Of a stretch of 64,000 bases of DNA, positions 1-8,966 are shown in pieces. Position 1 is the stretch's first letter. The number at the start of each line of letters is the position of its first letter. Below the pieces are notes generated by a model. The model was not told the origin of the DNA and made no database searches. It worked only from the letters and a program-made list of their open reading frames with translations. The stretch is from Candidatus Ribeiella danica. GTDB lineage: Bacteria; Chloroflexota; Chloroflexia; Chloroflexales; Roseiflexaceae. The translations under genes and the position numbers were made by a program. The DNA lies in the NCBI GenBank assembly GCA_016717335.1, contig JADKFS010000010.1, positions 186,001-250,000 on the forward strand, read 5' to 3'.

Positions 1-287
1 GTACCTGGCCCGCTGCCTAGGTCGAGCATCGTCTCGGGCGCCCAGTCCGGCAGCCGCGCCGCCGCCGCGCCGATCGCACCGTGCAGCTGCGCGTAGGTCG
101 CCGGCAGGATCATGGCCGCGTAGCCGAGCGACTGCGCCGCACCGCTGGCCAGGGCAGGCTGCTCGCCGGCGCGGGGCGCCCGGTAGCGCTCGCTCAGCGC
201 CTGGGCCTCGCGAACCCAGCGCGCGGCCGGCACAGACGCCAGCGCCCGCTCGATCGCCTCGCGCAGATCAGCTGGGAGGGATAGCAT
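1..287 (-). CDS. Rsm22-like ribosomal small-subunit methyltransferase (3'-truncated by window edge)
   Basis: This is the first 95 or so codons of a minus-strand gene that runs off the left end. The ATG at 285-287 starts MLSLPADLREAIERAL; the visible part continues with an R-Y-R stretch, then MILPATYAQLHGAI, and finishes at the window edge with LDLGSGPGT. This order (charged N-terminus, MPATY-like motif, then a Rossmann glycine loop for S-adenosylmethionine) matches the Rsm22 family of mitochondrial/bacterial small-subunit ribosome-associated methyltransferase-like proteins. The start lies 37 bases beyond the probable true end of the upstream kinase gene, so the two may be co-transcribed. The catalytic and zinc-binding parts are outside the window, so activity cannot be judged. 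Family call is from motif recognition only. Confidence 0.6.
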   Translation of the reverse strand, partial: MLSLPADLREAIERALASVPAARWVREAQALSERYRAPRAGEQPALASGAAQSLGYAAMILPATYAQLHGAIGAAAARLPDWAPETMLDLGSGPG

Positions 288-2094
288 CAAAACCCTTTTC
301 GTCCTTGGCCTTTCGTCCCGCGCCTACGGCGTCGGCGTCTCGGTCGGCGATGGCGCGGCGACTTGCTGGGTCGGGATCTCGGTGGGCGTATTGGTCGGCG
401 GCGACGCGTCTGGGGCGATCGTGGGGGTCGCGGTTGCCTGGAGCGTCGCCACGGTCACAGAAACAGTCGCCGTCGCGCTTGCGAGCGGCGACGGCGATAC
501 GGTTGCTGTCGTTGGCGTGGCCGTGGCCGGCGACGCGGTTGGCGATGAGATCGGCAGCGGAGTTGGCGTCGGGCTCGGCTGCGCCGTCGGCGGCTCGGTC
601 GGCGGCGGTCGGCGGCTCGGTCGGCGGTGGCGGCACGTCCGTCGGCTCAGGTGGCGGCTCGCGCGTCGCCTGGGGCGGCTCGGTCGGCACCTCAGTCGGC
701 TGCGCTGTCGACGCCTCGGTCGGCGCCTCGGTCGGCGTCGTGGTCGCCGTCGGAAGCGGCGTCTCGGTGGGCCGCACCGTCGGCATGATCGTCGCGACCG
801 GCGGGCGTGTCTGCGGCAGGGTCGTGCTCGTGCCCGAGAACGCGCCGCGCAGCACGACAAACAGCAGGACGATGAACAGCCCGCCGAGCAGCGCCGCGAC
901 CAGCCACATCCGCGGCGGGCCGCGCCGCCCCGCGCCGTACGACCCTGCCCGCGGGCGGTCGTCCACGCGATACGGCACCTGCTGCTCATCCGGCAGGCGC
1001 GGCGGGGGCGCCACGCGCTGGCGCGGCTGGCTTGGCGTCGGCGGGCGCGCGACCGGGCCAGGGCGCGACGAAAACTGGCCCACCTGGGTCGGCTCGGCCG
1101 CGGACTGGCTGCCGGAGATCGGGGCGGGCAGCGGCGGCGCGACCTGCGGGGCGCCGAGCGGCGTCTGATCGCGGCCGAGCGAGACCGTCGCCTGGCCGGC
1201 CGACGAGCTCTGCGGCAGGGCCAGGCTGGCGAGCTGCGCCGGAGTCGAGATGGCGACCCCGTGCTTGCGGGCCACCACGCGCAGCGCCTCGACGAACGCC
1301 GCGCCGCTCGCGAACCGGTTCTCCGGGCGCTTCGCCAGGATGCGCGCCATCACCATATCCAGCTCGTGCGGCTGGCGCGGGTCGAGCGTCGAGGGCGGCG
1401 GCGGCGCCTTTTGCGCGTGTGCGACGATCAGCTGGGGCGTCGCGCCCGAGAAGGGGACCGCGCCGGTGACAACCTCGTAGGTCGTGATCCCGAGCGAGTA
1501 TAGGTCGCTGCGCCCGTCCACCCGCTGCGCCGACGCCTGCTCGGGCGAGATATACTCAGGCGTGCCCATGAAGATGCCGGTGCGGGTCAGGCGCTGGCCA
1601 TCGCCGCTGCCCTCGGGCGCCTGCGCGATGCCGAAGTCGGTCAGCAGCACGCGCCCCTCGGCGTCGATCATCACGTTGTGCGGCTTGATGTCGCGGTGGA
1701 CCGCGCCCTGGCTGTGGGCGTAGTCGAGCGCCGCCGCGACCGGGCCGACGATCGCGATCGCGACCCCCAGGCCCAGCGCGCCGCGCTCCTCAAGGATCGC
1801 GTGCAGCGTCCGGCCGCGCACATACTCCATCGCGATGTAGCGCAGGTTATTCTGCTCGCCGACGTCGAAGATCGTGACGATATTGGGGTGGCGCAGGTTC
1901 GCGGCGGTGACGGCCTCGCGCTCGAAGCGCTGGGCAAACTCCGGGTCGACCGCCAGCTGCGGCGCAAGCACCTTGAGCGCCACCGTGCGCTTGAGCATGG
2001 TGTCGAGCGCGCGGTAAACCCGGGCCATGCCGCCCCGCCCGATCTCCTCTTGGACCGTATAGCGGCCCAGCTGCTGGCCGACCAGATGTGTCAA
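268..2094 (-). CDS. PknB-type Ser/Thr protein kinase, membrane-anchored, with probable frameshift in the C-terminal tail
   Basis: Bacterial eukaryote-like Ser/Thr kinase. The catalytic domain spans about residues 11-272: glycine loop IGRGGMARV at 18-26, VALK lysine at 41, HRD at 133-135 with Asn140, DFG at 153-155, and GTPEYISPEQ in the activation segment. A Pro-rich juxtamembrane linker (300-395) precedes one transmembrane helix (about 396-418), followed by an extracellular Pro/Thr/Glu-rich tail of the kind expected for a wall-spanning stalk; no PASTA repeat is seen. After about residue 496 the reading frame turns into Ala/Asp/Arg-rich nonsense, while the P-T-rich pattern continues in another frame to a stop at 324. 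Restoring two bases between 605 and 606 would join them and give about 591 residues. The gene is divergent from an FHA-domain regulator at 2315, a plausible phospho-target. Confidence 0.88.
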   Translation of the reverse strand: MTHLVGQQLGRYTVQEEIGRGGMARVYRALDTMLKRTVALKVLAPQLAVDPEFAQRFEREAVTAANLRHPNIVTIFDVGEQNNLRYIAMEYVRGRTLHAILEERGALGLGVAIAIVGPVAAALDYAHSQGAVHRDIKPHNVMIDAEGRVLLTDFGIAQAPEGSGDGQRLTRTGIFMGTPEYISPEQASAQRVDGRSDLYSLGITTYEVVTGAVPFSGATPQLIVAHAQKAPPPPSTLDPRQPHELDMVMARILAKRPENRFASGAAFVEALRVVARKHGVAISTPAQLASLALPQSSSAGQATVSLGRDQTPLGAPQVAPPLPAPISGSQSAAEPTQVGQFSSRPGPVARPPTPSQPRQRVAPPPRLPDEQQVPYRVDDRPRAGSYGAGRRGPPRMWLVAALLGGLFIVLLFVVLRGAFSGTSTTLPQTRPPVATIMPTVRPTETPLPTATTTPTEAPTEASTAQPTEVPTEPPQATREPPPEPTDVPPPPTEPPTAADRAADGAAEPDANSAADLIANRVAGHGHANDSNRIAVAARKRDGDCFCDRGDAPGNRDPHDRPRRVAADQYAHRDPDPASRRAIADRDADAVGAGRKAKDEKGFDAIPPS

Positions 2095-2229
2095 CGAGGA
2101 CTCCCGAACAGTAGTGAGTAGCCAGTAGCCGGTAGCCAGAATACATCGCCAAATTCAGCGCATCTCAATGGCACTGACTACTGAAATCTGACGTCTGACT
2201 ACGGCCTGGTATTTTCGATTGCCTGATGG

Positions 2230-2266
2230 TATAATCCTTGACAAGTTAGAGCGATTGTACCATATT
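2230..2266 (+). promoter_or_regulatory. Candidate promoter(s) for the FHA-winged-helix gene
   Basis: TTGACA at 2238-2243 and CATATT at 2261-2266 are separated by 17 bases and lie about 50 bases upstream of the ATG at 2315. A perfect TATAAT at 2230-2235 lies just upstream, but without a good -35 on the plus strand. Both are by sequence match only. Confidence 0.5.
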
Positions 2267-2314
2267 GCGCGCCGGATTCAAAACCGCGCGGGTGTCCATG
2301 CTGAGGAGTGCTCC

Positions 2315-2974
2315 ATGCAGCCAAACCCTGCACCGCTCCTGGTTATCAGGCGTCAGGATGCCAGCCCGGCCGAGATTGAGTGGAATAAGCCGGTTCTCAC
2401 GCTCGGCCGCGATAGTGCGAACGATATCATCATCGACCACCCGCTGGCCTCGCGCCGGCACGCGCGCCTGGAGCGCGACGAGGGCGGCTATTTCGTGCGC
2501 GACCTCGAGAGTACGAATGGGACCTATCTCAACGGCGACCGCGTCGAGGGCGCCCGGCCGCTGCGCAACCAGGATCGAGTCTGGGTCGCGGACACCGAGA
2601 TCATCTTCAACGACCCCGAGGCCACTCAGAAGGGCCCGCTGCCGCTCGAGATCCTCAAGCGCGTGCGCGCCGCCGAGGAGGGGGTGCGGATCGACAGCCG
2701 GGCCAAAGAGGTCTATATCAGCGGCAAGCTGCTCGCCCCGCCGCTGACGGTCAAAGAGTTTCAGCTCCTGGAGCTGCTCTACTCGCACAAGGGCCAGGTG
2801 ATCAGCAAGGACGAGATCGCCCAGAATGTCTGGGACTACGAAGTATACGACTACAACGCGATCGATGCGCTGGTCTACCGGCTCCGCCAGCGGATCGAGC
2901 AGGACCCGGGCAACCCGCGCTATCTGCTGACGGTGCGGGGTTTCGGGTACAAGCTGAATACGCAGGCCGAATGA
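2315..2974 (+). CDS. FHA domain - OmpR-type winged-helix transcriptional regulator
   Basis: A 219-residue regulator. The ATG at 2315 is chosen because a GAGGAG ribosome-binding site lies 6 bases upstream and the protein then begins directly at the FHA domain. FHA domain at about 8-99: GR at 31-32, SRRHARL at 47-53 and STNGTYLNG at 66-74 are the phosphothreonine-binding signatures. The C-terminal half (about 122-215) is a Trans_reg_C winged helix ending in YRLRQRIE and LTVRGFGYKL. There is no receiver domain, so the input is probably binding to a phosphothreonine peptide rather than Asp phosphorylation. The gene is divergent from a Ser/Thr kinase, which suggests a kinase-FHA transcriptional pair like PknH-EmbR of mycobacteria, though here the FHA is N-terminal. 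The next gene follows after 7 bases. Confidence 0.88.
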   Translation: MQPNPAPLLVIRRQDASPAEIEWNKPVLTLGRDSANDIIIDHPLASRRHARLERDEGGYFVRDLESTNGTYLNGDRVEGARPLRNQDRVWVADTEIIFNDPEATQKGPLPLEILKRVRAAEEGVRIDSRAKEVYISGKLLAPPLTVKEFQLLELLYSHKGQVISKDEIAQNVWDYEVYDYNAIDALVYRLRQRIEQDPGNPRYLLTVRGFGYKLNTQAE

Positions 2975-2981
2975 TAGTGGT

Positions 2982-3554
2982 ATGAGCGACCTCTACACCC
3001 ACCGAATCGAGATCTACACCAGCAGCCTGATCATCTCGGGCTCGTACGACCTGCCGATCTACCGGCGCGTGAGCGACGCGATCAACGGCGAGCAGCGCCG
3101 CTACCTGCCGCTGCGCGACGCGACGATCGCGCCGCTGGAGCGCGCCCAGCAGATCCAGCGCGTGGCGAGCCTGCTGGCCGATCGCGGCGAGGCGCTGCTG
3201 ATCGCCACGCTCGCCGAGGCCGCCCCGCCGGAGAGCTACCCGCGCGAGGAGCAGCTGCGCGGCGTGGTGCCGATCACCGCAATGCTGTTCACCTCGGCCT
3301 TCGTCGTGCGCGCGACCATGCACAAGCGCCCCGACCTGTCGCTGACCGAGACGCTCGAGCGGATCACCGACGATTTCGTGCCGCTGCGAAACGTGCAGCT
3401 GTTCCCGCTGCTGGGCGGCTTCGCGCCGATCGCGCGCGACTTCGCGGCCCTGGCGCGCGCCCGGATCGTCGCGCTCTACCCGCTCGACACGCCCCCTGCC
3501 GATCTGCCCACCTCCCCGCGCGAGGATGCGACGCCGATCGTGGATCAGGCGTAG
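2982..3554 (+). CDS. Conserved-looking hypothetical protein, co-transcribed with the FHA regulator
   Basis: A 190-residue protein starting 7 bases after the FHA regulator stop, so almost certainly in its operon. No signal peptide or membrane segment is seen. The N-terminal third has the pattern T-HRIEIYTSSLIISGSYDLPIYRR followed by ERRYLPL-like and DATI elements, reminiscent of the small DUF6812-type beta domain found in Chloroflexota; this assignment is tentative. The C-terminal end is Pro/Asp-rich and probably disordered. It could be an accessory of the kinase/FHA pair, but nothing in the sequence shows a biochemical role. Confidence 0.65.
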   Translation: MSDLYTHRIEIYTSSLIISGSYDLPIYRRVSDAINGEQRRYLPLRDATIAPLERAQQIQRVASLLADRGEALLIATLAEAAPPESYPREEQLRGVVPITAMLFTSAFVVRATMHKRPDLSLTETLERITDDFVPLRNVQLFPLLGGFAPIARDFAALARARIVALYPLDTPPADLPTSPREDATPIVDQA

Positions 3555-3597
3555 CGCACTCAAGAGCCCGCAATCCCCGCCAGGACGCGCCAAATAC

Positions 3598-3620
3598 CCC
3601 CTCTCCCAGCGGGAGAAGGG
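3598..3620. terminator. Hairpin between convergent genes
   Basis: CCCCTCTCCC and GGGAGAAGGGG flank a 3-base loop in the 86-base gap between the convergent genes ending at 3554 and 3641. There is no T run, so this is a terminator-like hairpin rather than a classical terminator. The CCCTCTCCC word recurs at 26750-26790, 50318-50345 and 62643-62690. Confidence 0.4.
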
Positions 3621-3640
3621 GTGAGGGCTCCCTCGCCCGC

Positions 3641-4219
3641 TCAGGGCGTTGAGCTGCCGCCGCGACGGCGCCCCCAGACGCGCCGCAGCAGCATGAACAT
3701 CAAGATCGCGAAGAAGATCACCAGCAGGAACGCCAGCACCGGCACGAGGATGGCCAGCAGCGACAGCACCAGCGAGACCACGTCCTCGAAGAAGCTGATG
3801 ATCGGATTGGCGATCCCAGCGGTCGAGACGGTCGCGAGCGGCCGGGCGGTGGCGCGCGCGCTGTGCGTGCCGCCGGCGATGATCACGCCGGAGATTGCCG
3901 CGAGCAGCGGGTTGACGCTGCCGTCGCCGCCGCTGGTCGCCATGAACAGGATCGCCCCGGCGATCGGCGCGACGACCAGCCCGACCGCGTGCAGCGTGTG
4001 GTCGACCGCCGGGATCTTATCGCCGACGAAGTCGAGCAGCGCCAGCACCGCGACGATCAGCAGCACGATCGGGTGCGACAGCGCGTCGAACGGCTGGCTC
4101 AGGTGGATGAGGTTGGTGTAGCGGCCCAGCAGCCCGACCACCAGCAGCGGCAGGTAGGCGTTCAGGCCGGCGGCGGTCGAGAGGCCGAATGCCGACAGCA
4201 GGTTGGCGATTGCGCTCAT
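3641..4219 (-). CDS. DUF4126 family integral membrane protein
   Basis: A 192-residue membrane protein. The start at 4219 is chosen because the encoded MSAIANLLSAFGLSTAAGLN is the characteristic N-terminus of DUF4126 proteins and a weak GGAG lies upstream; a start 15 codons earlier would add an unlikely leader. About five hydrophobic segments: residues 1-30, 50-75, 85-110 (with VDHTLHAVG before it), 120-140 and a long C-terminal one ending in the basic stretch RRVWGRRRGG. The family is widespread with unknown function; transport or membrane organisation is possible. The gene is convergent with the hypothetical gene ending at 3554. Confidence 0.75.
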   Translation of the reverse strand: MSAIANLLSAFGLSTAAGLNAYLPLLVVGLLGRYTNLIHLSQPFDALSHPIVLLIVAVLALLDFVGDKIPAVDHTLHAVGLVVAPIAGAILFMATSGGDGSVNPLLAAISGVIIAGGTHSARATARPLATVSTAGIANPIISFFEDVVSLVLSLLAILVPVLAFLLVIFFAILMFMLLRRVWGRRRGGSSTP

Positions 4220-4370
4220 GCGGTGCTCCGGTGTTGCCCACGCCCCGGTGGCGATACGGCGCATGTCATGGACGCTGGGCGGGCGATGTTTGTTGCGATT
4301 TGAACGAGTAGTCAGTCGTCAGATGTTATACTGCTCGGAAAGGGGGGTGGCCCCCCCCGGCCTGCCCACC

Positions 4371-5429
<1,059 letters not shown>

Positions 5430-5533
5430 GGTATAGTAGTCAGCACCAATGAGCGCCATCGCTCGCCGCCGGCACCGCTGCGCAGCATCGATACGACGCT
5501 CATAGTGCCGCGCAGCATCGATCCACGCTGGTA

Positions 5534-5566
5534 CCGACTACCGACTACCGGCTACTGGCTACCGCC
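5534..5566. repeat. Heptamer-like short tandem repeat (ctaccgg words)
   Basis: Imperfect repeats of ctaccga, ctaccgg and ctactgg lie between the G/C tract and the end of NudC. The same words in reverse complement occur at 2111-2135 upstream of the kinase. See the heptamer-array finding. Confidence 0.55.
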
Positions 5567-6370
5567 CCGCCACATCTCGATGATCTGCCGCGCGATGCTG
5601 AACGGCGGCGGCAGCTCGGGCAGCGCGTCGCGCGCGAACCAGGCCGCGTCGGCAAGCTCCCTGGCATCGATCGCGATCTCGCCGCCGGCGTAGCGCGCCG
5701 TGAAGCCGACCATGAGCTGGTGCGGGAACGGCCAGGGCTGACTGCCCACATAGCCGATCTCGGTCACCTCGACGCCGACCTCCTCGCGCACCTCGCGCGC
5801 CACGCACTCCTCCAGCGTCTCACCCGGCTCGACGAACCCGGCGACCAGGCTGTAGCGCTTGCCCCAGCCGGGCTTGCTCGCAAGCAGCACCCGGTCGCCG
5901 CCGTCGTGGATCAGCACGATCGCCGCCGGGCTGACCGGCGGGTAGAGCGAGTGGCCGCAGGCCTGGCACGAGCGGCCCCAGCCGTCCAGCGGGGATAGCG
6001 GGCCGGCGCATGCCGGGCAGAAGCGGCTGGTGCGCGACCAGTGCAGCAGCTCGGCGGCGTAGCCCGCCAGCACGCCCAGCTCGGCGTCGGCCTGCGCCAG
6101 CACCGCGCGCAGCCCGAGCGCGCGGAGGTCCTCCGGGATTGGCGCATCCTCGGGCAGCACGCCGACGAGCAGCGCCCTGCCGTCGAGCGCGCCGAGCAGA
6201 AACGACTCGTCTGCGCCCACGGCGGCGGGCGCAGACGCGCTGCCCTCCAGCAGGGCCGGCGGCCCGTCGGCCGGCATCAGCAGCTCGGCGCCGCGGAACA
6301 GCAGCCAGTAGGCCAGTCCATCAGGTGGCGTTGCGGGCGGGTAGAGGCGCACAAAGCGTGGGATTGTCAT
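5552..6370 (-). CDS. nudC: NAD(+)/NADH pyrophosphatase (NudC type)
   Basis: A 272-residue Nudix hydrolase that splits NADH to NMNH and AMP; in other bacteria NudC also removes NAD caps from RNA. Start at 6370 (MTIPRFVRLYPPA); the longer version begins in a repetitive leader. Visible domains: an N-terminal NudC-like domain, a zinc ribbon with CPAC and CQAC in the middle of the protein followed by HSLYPPVSP, the Nudix box GFVEPGETLEE-VAREVREEVG, and the NudC-specific SQPWPFPHQLM motif just after it. All catalytic Glu positions of the Nudix box are present. It stands alone on the minus strand; the next upstream gene is 115 bases away. Confidence 0.92.
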   Translation of the reverse strand: MTIPRFVRLYPPATPPDGLAYWLLFRGAELLMPADGPPALLEGSASAPAAVGADESFLLGALDGRALLVGVLPEDAPIPEDLRALGLRAVLAQADAELGVLAGYAAELLHWSRTSRFCPACAGPLSPLDGWGRSCQACGHSLYPPVSPAAIVLIHDGGDRVLLASKPGWGKRYSLVAGFVEPGETLEECVAREVREEVGVEVTEIGYVGSQPWPFPHQLMVGFTARYAGGEIAIDARELADAAWFARDALPELPPPFSIARQIIEMWRGGSQ

Positions 6371-6484
6371 CGCGGCAATATCCGTTTCAGTCAGGAGACC
6401 GAAGACGGAGGACGGAGGGCGGATTGCGCTCGTCGTCCGTCTCCCGTCCTCCGTCATACGCAGGAGGCTTATGTCGACAGGGAA

Positions 6485-8218
6485 TTATACCACCACCGTC
6501 TCCTGGTAGACCCCGAACACCTCGCGCAGCACGTCGCAGATCTCGCCTACGGTCGCGTAGGCGCGCACGCAGTCGAGGATCGGCCCCATCAGGTTGATCT
6601 CGCCCTCGGCGGCGGCGCGCAGCCCGGCCAGGCTCCGCTCCAACAGATCGCCGTCGCGGGTCGTGCGGACGTGGTTGAGCCGACGCAGGTGGCGCGCCTC
6701 GCCCTCGGCGTCCATCTCGAGGATCGGGACCTCCAGCGGCGCCGCGACCACATACTTGTTGACCGCGACGATCCCGCGCTGGCGCGAGTCGATCTCCTGC
6801 TGGTAGCGGTAGGCCGCGTCGGCGATCTCGCGCTGGAAGTAGCCGTTGCGAATGGCCGGGATCACGCCGCCCTGGGCGTCGATCTGCCGGAAGTACTCCA
6901 GGCACTCGCGCTCCATGCGGTCGGTCAGCGCCTCCACGAAGTACGAGCCGCCCAGCGGGTCGACGGTGTTGGCCACGCCGCTCTCCTCGGCGATCACCTG
7001 CTGGGTGCGCAGCGCGATCGTGACCGCCTTCTCAGAGGGCAGCGCCAGCGCCTCGTCGAGCGAGTTGGTGTGCAGCGACTGCGTGCCGCCCAGCACGGCG
7101 GCCAGCGCCTGGATGGTCGTGCGGATGACGTTGATCTCAGGCTGCTGCGCGGTCAGGCTGCAGCCGGCCGTCTGCGAGTGAAAGCGCAGCCACCACGAGC
7201 GCGGGCTCTTGGCGCCGAAGCGCTCGCGCATGGTGCGGGCCCAGACGCGCCGGGCCGCGCGGTACTTGGCGATCTCCTCGAAGAAGTCGTTGTGCGCGTT
7301 GAAGAAGAACGAGATCCGCGGCGCGATCGCGTCCACGTCCAGCCCGCGGTCGACCGAGGCCTGGATGTAGGCGATCCCGTCGGCCAGCGTGAAGGCCAGC
7401 TCCTGCGCGGCGGTGCTGCCGGCCTCGCGGATGTGGTAGCCGCTGACCGAGATCGGGTTCCACTGCGGCACGTGCTGCGCGCCGAACTCGAACGTGTCGA
7501 CCACCAGCCGCATCGACGGCTCGGGCGGGAAGATGTACTCGTTCTGGGCGATGTACTCCTTCAGGATATCGTTCTGGGTCGTGCCGCGCAGCTTCGACCA
7601 GGGGATGCCGCGCTTCTCGGCCACCGCCAGGTACATCGCCCAGATGATCGCCGCCGGCGAGTTGATCGTCATCGAGGTGCTGATCTGGTCGAGCGGCAGC
7701 CCGTCGAGCAGGATCTCCATGTCGGCCAGCGACGAGACCGCCACGCCGCACTTGCCGAACTCGCCCTCGACCAGCGGGTGGTCGGTGTCGCGCCCGTACA
7801 GCGTCGGCATATCGAAGGCGATCGAGAGGCCGGTCTGTCCCTGCTGCAGCAGGTACTTGAAGCGCGCGTTGGTCTCCTCGGCGCTGCCGAAGCCGGCGAA
7901 CATGCGCATCGTCCAGAGCTTGCCGCGATAGCCGGTCGGGTGGACGCCGCGGGTGAAGGGGTACTCGCCGGGGTGGGCGATCTCGCCCAGGTAGTGGCGG
8001 AGCATCGCCGCTACTGTAGGGTCGCTCGTCGCATCCTGGCTCAGCGAAGGTTCGCCGCTGCCGGCCAGGTCCAGCGGGGTGTACAGGCGCTCGATCGGGT
8101 CGCTGGAGGTGGTCATGAAAGCGACGTCGCGCTCGGGAGCCTTGTCGAGCGCCGGCCAGAGCGTCTGCTGCTCCCACTGCTGCTGCGCGGCGCGAATCTT
8201 CTCTCCATTCTCGAACAT
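6485..8218 (-). CDS. mcmA1: Methylmalonyl-CoA mutase, large (catalytic) subunit without B12 domain
   Basis: A 577-residue catalytic TIM-barrel subunit that interconverts (R)-methylmalonyl-CoA and succinyl-CoA with adenosylcobalamin. Key regions visible: YPFTRGVHPTGYRGKLWTMR, the substrate-binding N-terminus, then FAGFGSAEETNARFKYLL, SIAFDMPTLYG and STSMTINSPAAIIWAMY. The protein ends shortly after the barrel with YATVGEICDVLREVFGVYQE, so the cobalamin-binding domain must be a separate protein, as in the split mutases of archaea and many Chloroflexota. It is not in this window. A GGGAGGA ribosome-binding site precedes the ATG at 8218. Likely roles are propionyl-CoA assimilation or, if the host fixes carbon, the 3-hydroxypropionate cycle; the window does not decide. 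Confidence 0.92.
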   Translation of the reverse strand: MFENGEKIRAAQQQWEQQTLWPALDKAPERDVAFMTTSSDPIERLYTPLDLAGSGEPSLSQDATSDPTVAAMLRHYLGEIAHPGEYPFTRGVHPTGYRGKLWTMRMFAGFGSAEETNARFKYLLQQGQTGLSIAFDMPTLYGRDTDHPLVEGEFGKCGVAVSSLADMEILLDGLPLDQISTSMTINSPAAIIWAMYLAVAEKRGIPWSKLRGTTQNDILKEYIAQNEYIFPPEPSMRLVVDTFEFGAQHVPQWNPISVSGYHIREAGSTAAQELAFTLADGIAYIQASVDRGLDVDAIAPRISFFFNAHNDFFEEIAKYRAARRVWARTMRERFGAKSPRSWWLRFHSQTAGCSLTAQQPEINVIRTTIQALAAVLGGTQSLHTNSLDEALALPSEKAVTIALRTQQVIAEESGVANTVDPLGGSYFVEALTDRMERECLEYFRQIDAQGGVIPAIRNGYFQREIADAAYRYQQEIDSRQRGIVAVNKYVVAAPLEVPILEMDAEGEARHLRRLNHVRTTRDGDLLERSLAGLRAAAEGEINLMGPILDCVRAYATVGEICDVLREVFGVYQETVVV

Positions 8219-8228
8219 CTTCGTTCCT

Positions 8229-8300
8229 CCCTAAAAACGATGAACGATGAACGCTGAACGATGAAGATCCCCATCCTTCACCATTCAGCGTTCATCGTTC
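8229..8300. repeat. Heptamer short tandem repeat (gatgaac) with inverted partner
   Basis: Four imperfect copies of gatgaac at about 8238-8263 are followed by the inverted words attcagcgttcatcgttc at 8283-8300, so the gap between two minus-strand genes can fold into a hairpin. Related gatgaac words occur at 25098-25125. Confidence 0.6.
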
Positions 8301-8319
8301 GGCGCCCAGCGCTGGCAAG

Positions 8320-8940
8320 CTACTCGCCGGTGACCTCGTCGCCGGGCGCGGGCGGCCAGCTGCCGAGCATCAGGCCAAACACCGCGCCGAACAGCGCGCC
8401 GAAAATTGCCGCCTCGACGTAGCGCTTGGTGGTGGTGGCGAGCAGGACGGTGATGATCAGCATGAACACGGCGCCGCCGATCACCTTATAGATCCGCGGC
8501 ATGGGCTTGCGCGCCGGCGCGGCCGGCCGGGCGGCGGGCTTCGGCGCAGCCGCAGCCACGGGGGCGGCAGCGGGCTTCGGCGCGGCCGCGGGGGCGGCGG
8601 GCCTTGGCGCGGCCGCGGGGGCGGCCGGGGCATCGCCGGATTTGGCGGCGTTGGCGGCGCGGATCGCGGCCAGCCGGGCGGCCTTATCGTCGGGCATGGT
8701 GGCCGCGGCGGCGGGCGCCGCTGGCGCCGGCTCGGCCTTCGCGGCGTTGGCGGCGCGGATCGCGGCCAGCCGGGCGGCTTTCTCGTCGGGCATATTGGGG
8801 CTTGCGGCTGCCGAGGCAGCCACATCAGCGACAGCGGGCGCCGCAGGTGCCGCGGGCGCGGCGCCCTCGGCCTCGGCCTTGGCGCGGTTCGCGGCGCGGA
8901 TCGCCTCTAGTCGGGCTTTCTTGTCATCAGCTTCTGGCAT
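8320..8940 (-). CDS. Hypothetical protein with three Ala-rich amphipathic repeats and a C-terminal double membrane hairpin
   Basis: A 206-residue protein of unknown function. The N-terminal half contains three copies of an 18-20 residue unit, consensus DDKAARLAAIRAANAAK, separated by Ala/Pro-rich linkers; each unit would form an amphipathic helix. A basic segment (about 130-150, KPAARPAAPARKPMPR) leads to two hydrophobic helices: IYKVIGGAVFMLIITVLLA and YVEAAIFGALFGAVFGLML. It ends in an acidic tail. The repeat-linker-membrane design suggests a protein that tethers something to the inner membrane, perhaps a protein-binding scaffold. No family was recognised. It sits downstream of the acyl-CoA dehydrogenase and upstream of the mutase, all on the minus strand. 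Confidence 0.7.
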   Translation of the reverse strand: MPEADDKKARLEAIRAANRAKAEAEGAAPAAPAAPAVADVAASAAASPNMPDEKAARLAAIRAANAAKAEPAPAAPAAAATMPDDKAARLAAIRAANAAKSGDAPAAPAAAPRPAAPAAAPKPAAAPVAAAAPKPAARPAAPARKPMPRIYKVIGGAVFMLIITVLLATTTKRYVEAAIFGALFGAVFGLMLGSWPPAPGDEVTGE

Positions 8941-8966
8941 TGCGCGATCACCTCACTAGTAGCCTT

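Noticed and set aside
268..590. C-terminal region of the kinase in the original frame as genuine protein
   Set aside because: Its composition (Ala, Asp, Arg, His) is typical of an out-of-frame reading of a Pro/Thr-rich repeat, and it overlaps the start of the next gene.
6041..8257. 738-codon plus-strand frame over the mutase and NudC genes
   Set aside because: It is antisense to two convincing genes, is His/Arg/Gln-rich with no recognisable motif, and arises from the high GC codon bias of the real genes.
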